A stretch of 64,000 bases of DNA, from assembly GCF_002836745.1 (NCBI RefSeq), contig NZ_PJAR01000036.1, positions 62,001 to 126,000 of the forward strand, written 5' to 3'. The notes under the pieces were generated by a model. It saw only the letters and a list, made by a program, of their open reading frames with translations. It did not search any database and was not told where the DNA came from. Shown here piece by piece: positions 1 through 11,171 of the stretch. Both the position numbers and the translations under genes were made by a program. Within the stretch, counting starts at the first letter, position 1. Every line of letters starts with the position of its first letter. The stretch comes from Glaciecola sp. 33A. Lineage in GTDB: Bacteria; Pseudomonadota; Gammaproteobacteria; Enterobacterales; Alteromonadaceae.

Positions 1-73
1 ATAAGACTTGTAAGCTAAGTAGGTTTAACTTAGCCTTAGCTATAATAAAGGTTAAACATAAAAAGAAAAACAA

Positions 74-2410
74 ATGAAGTTAATCAAACCTCTACTCTTT
101 ACAATATTGTCTGTGTTCATACTTATTTTCATCGTCATCTATTTTGTTTTGCGTGCAAGTTTACCCGCACTGGATAATAAATTTTCGACGCAATGGGTTA
201 TGGCTGACACGACAATCGAGAGAGACAGCATTGGCGTCGCAAAAATTAGTGCTCAGTCACATTCTGATGCCGTTTTCGCTTTAGGGTACGCACACGGACA
301 AGATCGCCTATTCCAAATGGATTTACTGCGCCGCAGCGCTGCTGGTGAACTATCTGAAATCGTAGGCAACATAGCAATTAATGTGGATAAAAAAGCACGC
401 TTTCACCAGTTCCGTCAACGTGCCAACAAAGCAGTAAACAATCTACCAGAAGAACAAAAACGCTTACTTCAAAGTTATGCAAAAGGCGTCAATTTAGCAG
501 CCAGCGAATACACTGCAAAACCCTTTGAATATATACTAACCAGCACAGAGTTTACACAATGGCTTCCTGAAGATAGCTTGCTAGTCAGCTATAGTATGTA
601 TCTCGACTTGCAAGGTGGTCAAGTAGAAAGAGATTTGGTAAACACCGTCCTCGTCGATAAATTTGGTTATCCATTGCTGGATTTTTTCAATATGCAAAGC
701 CCTTATCAAGCCGCGTTAGATGGCAGCATTATTGGTGGTCCCAGAGCCGACATTCCTAGTCTAAATATTGAGTCCGCTGAACACCCAATAAACACCGATA
801 TAAAAACCGGGTTGCTATCATTTAACAGTATTGCCGAACCGTTGGATATTGGTAGTAATAATTGGGCTGTCACCGGAGCCCTAACTGACTCTGCCAGTGC
901 AATGGTTAGTGACGATATGCATTTGGGCTTACGAGTGCCGCCCATCTGGTATCGGGCGCAGTTAAATTACAATGCAAATGGACATAAAACAACAATTACC
1001 GGCGTTTCTTTGCCAGGTACTCCTATCATTATTGTTGGCTCTAATGGCCATGTAGCTTGGGGATTTACCAACGCGAACCTAGATAATGTTGATTGGATAA
1101 AGCTTAACGATGACAGTAAAACGAAGATTGTTACCGAAGTCATAAAATTAAAAGATGGAGAACAAGTACTCGACATAGAAATGAGCAAATATGGACCCGT
1201 GAGAACCATCAATGACAAACGCTATGCGTTAGTATGGGTTGCCCATCAAGACTATGCGGTGAATATGTCAATAATGGAAATGGCTGAAGCACAAAACTTA
1301 GAGGAAGCATTTGCGGTTGCAGAAAAGGTTCGCATTCCGGTACAAAACTTGATGCTTGCAGATGCACAAGGAAATGCGGGTTGGCGTCCAGTTGGTGCTG
1401 TTACCGCGCGCAAGACACCTACCCTATTTGCTATAGATGAAGAAGACTATTCTGACCTTTGGTTACTGCAAGAACCAGACCTACCGACACACATTAATCC
1501 AAGCCATGGACGTTTGTGGACGGCAAATGCACGATCTATCTCTGCGGATGACTTCCTTAGATATGGTGATGGGGGTTATGCTGTTGGCGCTAGAGGATTA
1601 CAAATTAGAGATCGTTTATTTGAGAAAAAAAGCTTTAACGAAAAGGATTTCTACGCAATACAAATGGACAATGAAGCACGTTTTATTATGCCATGGCATA
1701 CCAAATTAATTAATATACTGAATAAAAAACCCGACTTATACGCAAAAGATATTGAGATACTAGCACAATGGAAAGACTGCGCATGCACCGAGTCGATTGG
1801 TTACACTTTGGCCCGTCGCTACCGTTCAACCATTATTAATTCTTTGCTAGCTCCTATCTACAATGGGGTCAAAGGCACTGACCTAGCGCTAGAGAGCGCA
1901 TTACGAAGTATTGAACCGGCTATTTGGCAGTTATTAGATAACGAAGCAATGGGATGGTTGCCAAATGAGTTTACCTCATACAACGATTTTCTATTGGCTG
2001 GCTATGAAAGTACAAAAGCAGAATTAGTCGATGAGTATGACGCCGATCCTGTCACCCTCGAAGGCCTGGAATGGGGTAACGTGAATAAGCTAAAAGTACA
2101 ACATCCATTCGCTAGTCAGTTGGGCCCACTAGCAGGTTTACTCAACATGCCCGAAGTTGATGGCTTTGGTGATAGTTATATGCCGGCGGTGCAGTTGCCA
2201 AAGTATGGTGCCTCGCAACGATTAATTGTGCGACCAGGAAACGAGGATAAAGGAATATTGACAGTGGCTGGTGGGCAGTCTGGACATCCACTATCAGCGT
2301 TTTACACAGCTGGTTTTATAGAATATGCGCAAGCTCTGGATACGCCATTACTGCCACGGGAGAGCAAACATACAATTATTATCTCACCAAAAGTGGATAG
2401 CAAAAACTAA
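74..2410 (+). CDS. Penicillin acylase family protein (Ntn-hydrolase)
   Basis: 778 residues, typical of the penicillin G acylase/acyl-homoserine-lactone acylase family, which is made as a precursor and cleaved into alpha and beta subunits. A single hydrophobic segment at about residues 5-27 acts as signal peptide or anchor, so the enzyme is periplasmic or membrane-tethered. The family's beta-subunit start is visible as GSNNW, making Ser261 the likely N-terminal nucleophile. The early alpha-subunit motif GYAHGQDRLFQMD is also present. The amide substrate cannot be told from sequence; quorum-signal acylase and beta-lactam acylase activities both occur in the family. It is a single gene, facing ihfA and the lipoprotein gene across a shared terminator. 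Confidence 0.93.
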   Translation: MKLIKPLLFTILSVFILIFIVIYFVLRASLPALDNKFSTQWVMADTTIERDSIGVAKISAQSHSDAVFALGYAHGQDRLFQMDLLRRSAAGELSEIVGNIAINVDKKARFHQFRQRANKAVNNLPEEQKRLLQSYAKGVNLAASEYTAKPFEYILTSTEFTQWLPEDSLLVSYSMYLDLQGGQVERDLVNTVLVDKFGYPLLDFFNMQSPYQAALDGSIIGGPRADIPSLNIESAEHPINTDIKTGLLSFNSIAEPLDIGSNNWAVTGALTDSASAMVSDDMHLGLRVPPIWYRAQLNYNANGHKTTITGVSLPGTPIIIVGSNGHVAWGFTNANLDNVDWIKLNDDSKTKIVTEVIKLKDGEQVLDIEMSKYGPVRTINDKRYALVWVAHQDYAVNMSIMEMAEAQNLEEAFAVAEKVRIPVQNLMLADAQGNAGWRPVGAVTARKTPTLFAIDEEDYSDLWLLQEPDLPTHINPSHGRLWTANARSISADDFLRYGDGGYAVGARGLQIRDRLFEKKSFNEKDFYAIQMDNEARFIMPWHTKLINILNKKPDLYAKDIEILAQWKDCACTESIGYTLARRYRSTIINSLLAPIYNGVKGTDLALESALRSIEPAIWQLLDNEAMGWLPNEFTSYNDFLLAGYESTKAELVDEYDADPVTLEGLEWGNVNKLKVQHPFASQLGPLAGLLNMPEVDGFGDSYMPAVQLPKYGASQRLIVRPGNEDKGILTVAGGQSGHPLSAFYTAGFIEYAQALDTPLLPRESKHTIIISPKVDSKN

Positions 2411-2427
2411 TTGTCTTATTAGTTTTT
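2402..2427. terminator. Bidirectional terminator between acylase and lipoprotein genes
   Basis: A 10-bp perfect inverted repeat (AAAAACTAAT / ATTAGTTTTT) with a 6-nt loop. It gives a T-tract on both strands and overlaps the stop codons of both convergent genes. Confidence 0.75.
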
Positions 2428-3096
2428 TAGCTCTTCAAGTTTACCACTGTTAATCATGTAAGCCTTCCACTGCGCCCTCGCCTCTTGGGTATAATCATCA
2501 CCTTGGAGACCAGCCTCGGACAATGATTTTGCAGCTCGTTGTATGGCAATATCACGCGCATTAATAAGTGACAATGCTCTTTGATGCACACCGCTCAAGT
2601 AGGGATATTTCTGTATGAGGTCGTCTATGCTATCAAAATTCATAAATCGTTCTATGAATTCATCATGAAACAGCTGTTTTTTAGCTTCAAATTCTATAAA
2701 GACTAAACCCTGCTCTCCACTTATTCGAGCTAGATCGCGCTCAGATAAACGCACTTCCTTTGCTACTGCCAGTAATTGTTGCTGCCAGTCTCTGAGTGAC
2801 GCTCGGTCATCGTTAACAACAGATTGCTTAATTCCCATCTGAAAATCATCAGTATTAAGTAATTCATCTAAGGTAAGTAGCGGTGGCAAGCTCTCAATTT
2901 GTTTATAAGATGTGTGCAGGGGAATTTTTGCATTGGGACCACCACTGTTTTGTTGCGGTTGACATGCTATCACAAAAACAAAAAAACTCGCATAAAACGA
3001 GCATCTCAATATATTAGGCACAACTAGCCAATATATTCCCTTAAAAGCAATAGAATTGAAAGCTCTTTTACGAACCAATTTTAACGTTTTCAACAC
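2419..3096 (-). CDS. Putative lipoprotein, unknown function
   Basis: I do not recognise a family. A lipobox-like FVFVIAC (Cys45 of the longest reading frame) follows a hydrophobic stretch, so an exported lipoprotein is likely. The mature part is charged and helical with no catalytic motif I can name. The longest frame starts inside the end of ihfA (29-nt overlap), which gives an unusually long 44-residue leader. An in-frame TTG at 3009 would give a compact signal peptide ([16 protein letters not shown]), which I favour, although no good ribosome site precedes it. The gene lies at the distal end of the thrS-ihfA cluster and shares a terminator with the acylase gene. Confidence 0.7.
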   Translation of the reverse strand: MLKTLKLVRKRAFNSIAFKGIYWLVVPNILRCSFYASFFVFVIACQPQQNSGGPNAKIPLHTSYKQIESLPPLLTLDELLNTDDFQMGIKQSVVNDDRASLRDWQQQLLAVAKEVRLSERDLARISGEQGLVFIEFEAKKQLFHDEFIERFMNFDSIDDLIQKYPYLSGVHQRALSLINARDIAIQRAAKSLSEAGLQGDDYTQEARAQWKAYMINSGKLEELKN

Positions 3097-3364
3097 GACT
3101 TTTTAATTTTTGACCCGGCCTGAAGGTAACAACTCGGCGGGCCTTTATAGGAATATCTTCGCCTGTTTTTGGGTTTCGACCGGGGCGCTCATTTTTAGTG
3201 CGCAGATCAAAATTACCAAAACCGGAGAGTTTAACTTGCTCTCCGACTTCTAGACAGGATTTAATTTCTTCAAAAAACGCTTCGACCAAGTCTTTCGCGT
3301 CTCTCTTATTTAAACCCAACTTTTCAAATAAATGTTCAGCCATTTCGGCTTTGGTTAATGCCAT
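3068..3364 (-). CDS. ihfA: Integration host factor subunit alpha
   Basis: 98 residues, the usual length. IHF-alpha pairs with IHF-beta to bend DNA in replication, recombination and sigma-54 promoter activation. The HU/IHF signature is clear: start [17 protein letters not shown] and the beta-arm region [21 protein letters not shown], with the minor-groove proline of the arm. It lies 4 nt after pheT, matching the conserved pheST-ihfA arrangement of gammaproteobacteria, and is probably co-transcribed with it. Confidence 0.97.
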   Translation of the reverse strand: MALTKAEMAEHLFEKLGLNKRDAKDLVEAFFEEIKSCLEVGEQVKLSGFGNFDLRTKNERPGRNPKTGEDIPIKARRVVTFRPGQKLKSRVENVKIGS

Positions 3365-3368
3365 TCGA

Positions 3369-5756
3369 TTAATCTCTCAAAGATGCACTAAAGTTAACTT
3401 CCAGCGCTTTCACTACTATATCGACAGATTTTTGTATATCTGCATCTTCTAATGTTCGTTCTGAGTTTTGCAACCAAATTGAAAGCGCTAAACTCTTAAA
3501 GCCACTTTCAATACCTTTACCTTTATATACATCAAATAAGTTCAGGTCAATTAAATCGTTCACGCCGAGTTTTTCGATACATTTTAATATGTTACCTGTG
3601 TCGACATTATCTTGTACTGTAACAGCAATATCTCTTCTATTCACTGGAAATTTAGAAATTGCTTTAATCCAAGGCATTGTTCTAGATGAAATACTAACCA
3701 ATTCCAACTCAAAAGCAAAGGTCTTACCGCTTAAACCTAGTCCTTTTTCTAATTTTGGGTGAATTGCACCAACAAAACCAATGCATTTGTGTCCTTTGTA
3801 AATACCCGCACATTGTCCTGGATGAAAAGCTGTGTGCTTTTCAGCTTTAAATTCAATATCTTGGTTAGCGATGCCGAGTCCAATTAGTTCTTCAGCAACG
3901 GCTTTTATATCAAAGAAGTCCAGTGCAACTGATGGAATTGTCCAATGCTCATTAGCAACATTGCCCGACATCACACCCGCAATCATTTCTTGTTGTTGTA
4001 CCCCTGACTTTTCAGTTGGGTCCAGAGTGAAACGCAAACCTGTCTCAAACAGTTTAATATTACTTTGTTGGCGCTTTTGGTTATATGACAATGCTAATAA
4101 CAGCCCCGGCAATAGGCTGACGCGCATAACCGACATTTCTGCTGAAATAGGGTGTGGTAAAACTAAACCCTCAACATCTGGGAACATTAATGATTGTTTT
4201 TTGGGATCTATAAATGAGTAGGTAATAGCTTCATGGAAACCTTGATCAACTAGCACGTCTTTAAAGCGCGAGGTACTCGTTTTTGATTCACTACTCTGTC
4301 TGATTTGCAAACTCGCAATAGGCGCTTGATTTGGTATATTGTTATAGCCGTAAACTCGAGCGACTTCTTCAATCAAGTCTTCTTCAATATTCATGTCAAA
4401 CCGATACAACGGTGCTATAACTTCCCAAGCACCTTGGATTGACGTAACGTCCAATCCCAATCTATTGAGGATATCGGTAACTCTGTCGGCAGCGATATCG
4501 ATGCCAAGCACGTGACGTAGTCTTGCTGCCCGCAATGTAATAGAACGGGGATTTGGTAAATACTTTTCATCCTTCGCTTCAATAATTGGCCCTACCTTGC
4601 CGCCAACAGCATCTATCAAAAGCTGAGTTGCTCTTTCCATTGCCTGAAATTGCAGTGATGGGTCAACGCCGCGCTCGTAACGATGGGATGCGTCGGTATG
4701 CAAACCGTACTGACGTGCTTTACCCATAATTGCATCAGGGGCAAAAAATGCACTTTCTAGGAAAATATCCGTTGTTGCCGCTGTAACACCTGAATCTAAA
4801 CCGCCAAATATACCCGCCATTGCCAATGCTTTTTGAGTATCAGCAATCACTAATGTATTTGCTCTCAGACTCACTTCACTTTCGTCAAGCAGGGTTAACT
4901 TTTCACCTTCTAGTGCCATTCGAACAACAACATCACCAGATAACTTGTGGTTATCGAATGCGTGCATTGGATGGCCTAACTCAAGCAAAACATAATTAGT
5001 TACGTCAACAACTGCATCGATGCTTCTTGTTCCACTTCGACGCAATCTTTCTTGCATCCACAAGGGGCTCGGGCGAGACAGGTCAATACCTTTGATGATT
5101 CGACCTAAATAGCGAGGACAAGCCTCAGGAGCTGCTAGTGTAATACTGCGAGCGTCGTCAATAGTGACTGCAACAGCTTGGATGTCGGGTTCGGTAACGT
5201 CTAATTGATTTAATACACCGACTTCACGTGCAATGCCCTTCATACCGAGGCAGTCAGCACGATTAGGAGTTAAATCAACGTCAATACTGTTGTCATCAAG
5301 TTGCAGGTAATCTCTTAAATCGGCACCAATTGGCGCGTCGCTTGGTAATTCCAGAATACCGCTATGATCATCACCCATGCCGAGTTCCGAAAAGCTACAC
5401 AGCATACCCAAAGATGGTTGCCCACGTAATTTCGCTTTCTTAATTTTGAAATTACCAGGCAGTACCGCACCAACTATAGCTACCGCTACTTTTATGCCTA
5501 CACGACAATTAGGAGCGCCACAAACGATATCAAGCAGCACTTCGTCACCAATATTAATTTTAGTCACTTGCAGTTTATCGGCATCTGGATGTTGGCCGCA
5601 TTCAACCACTTCGCCAACAACAACGCCGGTAAATTCCTCGGCAACGGCTGCAACGTCATCAACCTCAAGGCCTGCCATGCTCAATTGCTCTGACAGTTCA
5701 CCTGTTGATATTGCAGGATTAACCCATTCTCTTAACCACTGTTCACTGAATTTCAT
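3369..5756 (-). CDS. pheT: Phenylalanine--tRNA ligase beta subunit
   Basis: 795 residues, full length for the bacterial beta subunit of the (alpha-beta)2 enzyme that charges tRNA-Phe in the cytoplasm. Visible domains are the N-terminal tRNA-binding (EMAP/Myf-like) domain at about 40-150, the B3/B4 editing domain in the middle, the B5 domain and the C-terminal ferredoxin-fold anticodon-binding domain ([15 protein letters not shown] region). It starts 12 nt after the pheS stop, so the two subunits are co-translated from one message. Confidence 0.98.
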   Translation of the reverse strand: MKFSEQWLREWVNPAISTGELSEQLSMAGLEVDDVAAVAEEFTGVVVGEVVECGQHPDADKLQVTKINIGDEVLLDIVCGAPNCRVGIKVAVAIVGAVLPGNFKIKKAKLRGQPSLGMLCSFSELGMGDDHSGILELPSDAPIGADLRDYLQLDDNSIDVDLTPNRADCLGMKGIAREVGVLNQLDVTEPDIQAVAVTIDDARSITLAAPEACPRYLGRIIKGIDLSRPSPLWMQERLRRSGTRSIDAVVDVTNYVLLELGHPMHAFDNHKLSGDVVVRMALEGEKLTLLDESEVSLRANTLVIADTQKALAMAGIFGGLDSGVTAATTDIFLESAFFAPDAIMGKARQYGLHTDASHRYERGVDPSLQFQAMERATQLLIDAVGGKVGPIIEAKDEKYLPNPRSITLRAARLRHVLGIDIAADRVTDILNRLGLDVTSIQGAWEVIAPLYRFDMNIEEDLIEEVARVYGYNNIPNQAPIASLQIRQSSESKTSTSRFKDVLVDQGFHEAITYSFIDPKKQSLMFPDVEGLVLPHPISAEMSVMRVSLLPGLLLALSYNQKRQQSNIKLFETGLRFTLDPTEKSGVQQQEMIAGVMSGNVANEHWTIPSVALDFFDIKAVAEELIGLGIANQDIEFKAEKHTAFHPGQCAGIYKGHKCIGFVGAIHPKLEKGLGLSGKTFAFELELVSISSRTMPWIKAISKFPVNRRDIAVTVQDNVDTGNILKCIEKLGVNDLIDLNLFDVYKGKGIESGFKSLALSIWLQNSERTLEDADIQKSVDIVVKALEVNFSASLRD

Positions 5757-5770
5757 TATTAAACTCTGTC

Positions 5771-6796
<1,026 letters not shown>

Positions 6797-6822
6797 CTAC
6801 AAACTCATATTATCAGCCGCGC

Positions 6823-6853
6823 ATTTTACACGTTTTTAATCGAATTTACGCAA
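6823..6853 (-). promoter_or_regulatory. Candidate pheST promoter
   Basis: On the minus strand, TTGCGT (6848-6853) is followed by a TGTAAAAT block (6823-6830) that supplies a -10 element at 17-19 bp spacing. It lies between the rplT terminator and pheS, where a promoter would be needed. The match is only moderate. Confidence 0.4.
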
Positions 6854-6960
6854 GATTTTTGAAGATAAACAAGGATTATTGCGGATTAATTGATATTGCT
6901 TGTGGCGTTAAGACAAACGTTTTTTTGGTCAGTGTACGCAATCACTTTATACTCAGGATC

Positions 6961-6989
6961 AAAAAAGCGAGCTTCCTGCTCGCTTTTTC
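6961..6989 (-). terminator. rplT intrinsic terminator
   Basis: Stem GCGAGC / GCTCGC with a 5-nt loop, flanked by A and T runs so that it works on both strands. It sits 45 nt after the rplT stop and separates the L20 operon from pheST. Confidence 0.85.
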
Positions 6990-7033
6990 AAAAAGAACTT
7001 AAACTCGCTAACATTGTTAGCTTGGTTAATGAA

Positions 7034-7390
7034 TTACGCTAATGCGCCTTTTGCTGCTGCAACTAGTGCAGTGAATGCCACCTTGTCGTGTACAGCGATG
7101 TCAGCCAGTATCTTACGGTCGATTTCAACAGACGCTTTTTTCAAACCGTTGATGAAACGGCTATAAGACAGTCCGTTTTGACGTGAGGCTGCATTGATAC
7201 GAGCAATCCATAATTGACGGAATTGACGTTTCTTTTGACGACGGTCACGGTATGCATACTGACCCGCTTTCGTTACCGCTTGTACCGCAACGCGATACAC
7301 TCGGCTACGAGCTCCGTAATAACCTTTAGCCTGTTTTAGTACTTTTTTGTGACGTGCGCGTGCTACTACACCGCGTTTTACTCTAGCCAT
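7034..7390 (-). CDS. rplT: 50S ribosomal protein L20
   Basis: 118 residues, the exact usual size. L20 binds 23S rRNA early in 50S assembly and in E. coli represses translation of rpmI-rplT. The sequence begins [19 protein letters not shown] and has the typical basic helical N-terminus and C-terminal globular domain ([13 protein letters not shown]). It follows rpmI by 23 nt in the infC-rpmI-rplT operon. Confidence 0.99.
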   Translation of the reverse strand: MARVKRGVVARARHKKVLKQAKGYYGARSRVYRVAVQAVTKAGQYAYRDRRQKKRQFRQLWIARINAASRQNGLSYSRFINGLKKASVEIDRKILADIAVHDKVAFTALVAAAKGALA

Positions 7391-7413
7391 TGTTCAATCT
7401 CCTAATTCTAAGT

Positions 7414-7611
7414 TTATACGTATGGCAACATACGTTGTATAAGAGCATGATCACTGCCGTGAACAAGTTTCTTAGCACGTAGATGACGTTTACGCTTAGA
7501 ACTCTTCTTGGTCAAAATGTGACGCAAGTGAGACTGTTTACTTTTAAAGCGACCGGAACCGGTTTTTTTAAACCGTTTCGCAGCTCCGCTGTGGGATTTC
7601 ATTTTAGGCAT
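7414..7611 (-). CDS. rpmI: 50S ribosomal protein L35
   Basis: 65 residues, standard size. It is a very basic protein beginning [18 protein letters not shown], diagnostic of L35, and is part of the large ribosomal subunit. It is co-transcribed with infC and rplT. The 112-nt infC-rpmI spacer can fold and is where the L20 repressor site lies in E. coli. Confidence 0.99.
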   Translation of the reverse strand: MPKMKSHSGAAKRFKKTGSGRFKSKQSHLRHILTKKSSKRKRHLRAKKLVHGSDHALIQRMLPYV

Positions 7612-7637
7612 TGCTAAAACTCCGCATTGTTAAATGT

Positions 7638-7662
7638 CTAACTAGGTTGCAGACCCTGTTAG
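7638..7662 (-). promoter_or_regulatory. Hairpin in infC-rpmI spacer, possible L20 translational operator
   Basis: The minus strand folds as CTAAC-A-GGG / CCT-A-GTTAG with a 7-nt loop, 27 nt upstream of the rpmI start. In E. coli, L20 represses rpmI by binding an rRNA-like fold in this spacer. The assignment here rests on position and the fold alone. Confidence 0.35.
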
Positions 7663-7723
7663 TGGTTCATATTTAGCAGCAAGGTGAGACTAAGTGTGCA
7701 GCTTAACCTACTTTAGACCATTA

Positions 7724-8263
7724 CTACTTCTTGAGTGGGGCAAGCACCATGATCATTTGACGTCCCTCTACCCTATGGGGGAAAGATTCGCAATTAGCAA
7801 TGTCTTCTAAATCGGTTTTAACGCGTTTTAGTAAGTCAATGCCGATCTCTTGGTGAGCCATTTCACGACCGCGAAAGCGTATCGTTACCTTGGCTTTATC
7901 ACCGCCGTCTAAAAAGCGACGCAGGTTGCGCAGTTTTACCTGGTAATCGCCTTCATCAGTGCCAGGGCGAAATTTAATCTCCTTGACCTGAATTTGCTTT
8001 TGCTTCTTCTTCTGTTCTTTCTGTTCTTTACTCTTTTCGAATATGAACTTCCCGTAATCCATTACTTTGCATACGGGTGGGGCTGCATTGGGACTAATTT
8101 CTACAAGATCCAAGCTTGCTTCATCAGCAATACCTTGAGCCTCAGCTAATGAGACGATTCCTGCTTGTTCACCGTCTTTGCCTATCAATCGAATTTCAGT
8201 GGCTGTTATTTCATCATTAATACGAGCTTTATCGCTCTGTGCTTTATTATTAGCGCCTTTAAT
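7724..8263 (-). CDS. infC: Translation initiation factor IF-3 (AUU start)
   Basis: IF-3 binds the 30S subunit and checks start-codon fidelity. The frame can be read from an ATG at 8269, but the better start is the ATT at 8261-8263. The ribosome site AGGAG lies 9 nt before the ATT and only 3 nt before the ATG. The peptide from the ATT aligns with the E. coli protein, whose gene also starts at ATT followed by AAAGGC. This gives 179 residues against 180 in E. coli. Both IF-3 domains are visible, with the linker [19 protein letters not shown]. The rare start lets IF-3 repress its own synthesis. Confidence 0.95.
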   Translation of the reverse strand: MKGANNKAQSDKARINDEITATEIRLIGKDGEQAGIVSLAEAQGIADEASLDLVEISPNAAPPVCKVMDYGKFIFEKSKEQKEQKKKQKQIQVKEIKFRPGTDEGDYQVKLRNLRRFLDGGDKAKVTIRFRGREMAHQEIGIDLLKRVKTDLEDIANCESFPHRVEGRQMIMVLAPLKK

Positions 8264-8284
8264 TTGCATTTGCTCCTAAACATT

Positions 8285-8322
8285 AAAAAAAACTGAGCAG
8301 CTTTTTTATACGTAAGCTGCTC
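8285..8322 (-). terminator. Terminator/attenuator between thrS and infC
   Basis: On the minus strand, stem GAGCAGCTT / AAGCTGCTC is followed by AG and a run of eight T. It lies 36 nt past the thrS stop, so it may reduce read-through into infC; no separate infC promoter was identified. Confidence 0.7.
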
Positions 8323-8358
8323 GAATCGTGCATATTATACCTATATTTAAAATTCCTG

Positions 8359-10275
8359 CTATGGAATTTTTTTACTTTTAATCTCACCTTGCAAAAGTGT
8401 TACTAAATCCACTACTGACATGGTACCTAAATCAATACCTTTTCTGGTTCTAACAGCAACCATACCGGACTCTTTTTCCTTTTCTCCAACAACGATAAAG
8501 TACGGTACTTTACGTAGAGTGTGTTCGCGTATTTTAAAGCCTATTTTTTCATTGCGCAGATCAGATTTTACTCTGATGTCAGCTGCTTTTAGTTGCGCTA
8601 CTACTGATTTGACATAGTCTGACTGACTGTCAGTTATGTTGGCAACGACGACTTGAGTTGGCGCCAACCATAAGGGATATGCACCAGCAAATTCTTCAGT
8701 TAAAATTCCAATAAAGCGCTCAAGTGAACCCAAAATAGCACGATGGATCATGACGGGAGTTTTACGCTCACCATCTTCGGCTACATAGGTGGACCCTAAA
8801 CGACCTGGCATTGAGAAATCCAGCTGCACCGTGCCGCACTGCCATGGTCTTTCTAGGCAGTCATATAGAGTAAATTCAATTTTAGGACCATAAAAAGCGC
8901 CCTCACCCGGTAAATATTCGAATTCAATATCGTTTGCTTTCAGCGCATCTGCTAGTTCTTTTTCAGACTTGTCCCAGACTTCATCCGATCCAACTCGTTG
9001 TTCAGGGCGGGTAGACAATTTAACCGCAATGTTAGTAAATCCAAACGCAGCATATGTGTCGTAAACCATTTTAATACATTTGCTTACTTCTTCAAGAATT
9101 TGGTCTTCTGTACAAAAAATATGCGCATCGTCTTGGGTAAATCCACGTACCCGCATCAAGCCATGCAGAGAACCACTTGGCTCGTTACGGTGGCAACAGC
9201 CAAATTCAGCCATTTTTAGGGGTAAATCTCTATACGATTTTAAACCTTGATTAAATATCTGAACATGCCCTGGACAATTCATGGGTTTAATTGCATATTC
9301 ACGTTTTTCAGATTCTGTTGTGAACATGTTGTCAGCATATTTATCCCAATGACCAGATTTTTCCCAGAGTGAGCGATCCATCATTAAGGGTGCTTTCACT
9401 TCATCGTAATCATATTCACGCAATTTTTGACGCACAAATTTTTCTATCTCAGTATAAATAGTCCAACCATCATTGTGCCAAAACACCATTCCGGGCGCTT
9501 CGTCTTGCCAATGCCATAGGTCAAGCGTTTTGCCAATTTTACGATGATCTCGTTTTTCAGCTTCTTCTAGTCGCTGTAAGTACCCTTTTAATTGTTTTTT
9601 ATCAGCCCAAGCCGTGCCATATATTCGTTGCAACATTTTATTGTCACTGCTACCATGCCAATATGCACCAGCCACTTTCATTAGTTTGAAGTGTTGGCAA
9701 AATTTCATATTTGGCACGTGCGGTCCACGACACATATCGACATATTCTTGGTGATGATATAAACCAGGCTTATCATCTTTGGCTATATTTTCGTCAAGGA
9801 TTTGTATTTTATACATTTCGTCACGAGACTCAAAAGCATCTCTCGCTTCTTGCCAACTAACAACGTCCTTAACAACTGTGTAGCCTGTTTTTGCCAGCTC
9901 CATCATCCGCTTTTCAATTTTTTCAAGATCGTCTTGATTTAACGGTTGGTCTAAATCAACATCGTAATAAAAACCATTATCGATAGTTGGGCCAATCGCC
10001 ATTTTAACATCAGGGTAAAGTTGTTTGATTGCATGTCCAATCAAGTGAGCGCATGAATGGCGAATAATTTCTAAGCCTTCATCGTCCTTAGCAGTAATAA
10101 TTTGCAACGTTGCATCTACATTTATCATGTCACTCGCGTCAGCTAATTCGCCATTTATTTTACCGGCAATCGTGGCTTTAGCTAGCCCTGGACCAATGTC
10201 CATAGCGACGTCTACAATTGAAACTGGGTTATCGAAACTACGCTGGCTTCCATCCGGAAGAGTAATGACTGGCAT
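8359..10275 (-). CDS. thrS: Threonine--tRNA ligase
   Basis: 638 residues from the ATG at 10275, which has AAGGA 5 nt upstream and gives the conserved N-terminus [15 protein letters not shown] longer in-frame start exists at 10299 but overlaps the operator hairpin. Domains in order are TGS (1-60), the editing domain with HxxxH-type zinc ligands (about 60-240), the class II catalytic core and the C-terminal anticodon-binding domain. The catalytic zinc Cys lies in [10 protein letters not shown]. It is the first gene of the translation operon, with its own promoter and a tRNA-like operator. Confidence 0.98.
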   Translation of the reverse strand: MPVITLPDGSQRSFDNPVSIVDVAMDIGPGLAKATIAGKINGELADASDMINVDATLQIITAKDDEGLEIIRHSCAHLIGHAIKQLYPDVKMAIGPTIDNGFYYDVDLDQPLNQDDLEKIEKRMMELAKTGYTVVKDVVSWQEARDAFESRDEMYKIQILDENIAKDDKPGLYHHQEYVDMCRGPHVPNMKFCQHFKLMKVAGAYWHGSSDNKMLQRIYGTAWADKKQLKGYLQRLEEAEKRDHRKIGKTLDLWHWQDEAPGMVFWHNDGWTIYTEIEKFVRQKLREYDYDEVKAPLMMDRSLWEKSGHWDKYADNMFTTESEKREYAIKPMNCPGHVQIFNQGLKSYRDLPLKMAEFGCCHRNEPSGSLHGLMRVRGFTQDDAHIFCTEDQILEEVSKCIKMVYDTYAAFGFTNIAVKLSTRPEQRVGSDEVWDKSEKELADALKANDIEFEYLPGEGAFYGPKIEFTLYDCLERPWQCGTVQLDFSMPGRLGSTYVAEDGERKTPVMIHRAILGSLERFIGILTEEFAGAYPLWLAPTQVVVANITDSQSDYVKSVVAQLKAADIRVKSDLRNEKIGFKIREHTLRKVPYFIVVGEKEKESGMVAVRTRKGIDLGTMSVVDLVTLLQGEIKSKKIP

Positions 10276-10292
10276 AAAAATCCTTAACAGTG

Positions 10293-10313
10293 GTGACACC
10301 TACGATGTGCCAC
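10293..10313 (-). promoter_or_regulatory. thrS translational operator (tRNA-Thr anticodon-arm mimic)
   Basis: The minus-strand leader has a 7-bp stem GTGGCAC / GTGTCAC (one G-U pair) closing a 7-nt loop ATCGTAG. The loop places CGU, a threonine anticodon, at positions 34-36 with U at 33 and A at 37. It ends 7 nt before the thrS ribosome site. In E. coli, ThrRS binds an equivalent hairpin to repress its own translation. Confidence 0.72.
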
Positions 10314-10440
10314 TTGATATAAATAGTCTAAAATGACGTATAATAAAAATCGGTGGTTTACTGCATAAAAGTGGTCACCGAACTCGGAGAAATACTTGCA
10401 GGTCGACGATAAAGAAGCCAATAAGCACCTAAAAAAGTAA

Positions 10441-10470
10441 ATTATACCGATATGGTTGTCAAACATGCAA
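10441..10470 (-). promoter_or_regulatory. thrS promoter
   Basis: Minus-strand TTGCAT (10465-10470), an 18-bp spacer and a perfect TATAAT (10441-10446). It predicts a leader of about 160 nt, long enough to hold the operator hairpin. Confidence 0.65.
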
Positions 10471-10534
10471 TTATTAACTCATGTTAATTCGACATAACAA
10501 GGCATAAAACCCTATTTTAAGAGAACACGATACT

Positions 10535-11167
10535 TTGAAGAAGCCATTTACCGTCATTTGTAGCAATAGAAAGCTGACACTCATGTATGTTTTGCCTATG
10601 TTAATTTGCTCTTTGTTTGTCAGCGCGACAGAGGAAAAACCGAACATTGATGTGTCCATTAACGATATCGAAGGAAAATGGCAAGTTGAAGCAAAGATGC
10701 AGACCCAGCTTTCCGCCATCGAGTTTATAGAGCTACTTGAAAGTACTCCACAGAGTTGCGCATGGATGCATAATTGCAAGTCGGTGATATTACTTAAGAA
10801 ACCCAATGATAACACAAGAGAAATTCAAACTCGATTTGACAGCCCATGGCCATTTAGTGACCGATTAATATTAACTAAATCGGTCATAGAATTTAATCAA
10901 AGTCGAACGGAAGTAACAGTATACGTGAGTGAATCTGATTTATTACCCTCAGCGAAGGACCTAGAAAATAGCGTACTAGTAAAACACCCAAGCGGCACAT
11001 GGCGTGTGTCGCTTGTGGGTACACAATATGAATTAAGCTATGTTGGCTCAGCGGATGCTGATGTTTTTATTCCTGCTTTTATGTTAAAACACACCTTACT
11101 AAATTCAACCACGAAGACATTCGAAAACATCTATGCTTTATCCCTGAAGCTAGATGAGGGGTCGTAG
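10535..11167 (+). CDS. START-like lipid-binding domain protein, exported
   Basis: 210 residues. A hydrophobic signal segment (about 15-31, ending FVSA) is followed by a domain resembling START/SRPBCC proteins, which hold hydrophobic ligands. The diagnostic block is TRFDSPWPFSDRLILTKS, and a later PSGTWRVS block also fits. The ligand is unknown. The frame opens with TTG at 10535; an ATG at 10583 (MYVLPMLICSLF) is a credible alternative that gives a shorter signal peptide. The next gene starts 4 nt after the stop, so the two probably form an operon, divergent from thrS. Confidence 0.75.
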   Translation: MKKPFTVICSNRKLTLMYVLPMLICSLFVSATEEKPNIDVSINDIEGKWQVEAKMQTQLSAIEFIELLESTPQSCAWMHNCKSVILLKKPNDNTREIQTRFDSPWPFSDRLILTKSVIEFNQSRTEVTVYVSESDLLPSAKDLENSVLVKHPSGTWRVSLVGTQYELSYVGSADADVFIPAFMLKHTLLNSTTKTFENIYALSLKLDEGS

Positions 11168-11171
11168 TAAA

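Noticed and set aside
3832-4221. Long antisense frames inside pheT and similar frames opposite dapE, glgP and fusB
   Set aside because: They lie opposite strongly conserved genes, lack ribosome sites and show no recognisable domains.
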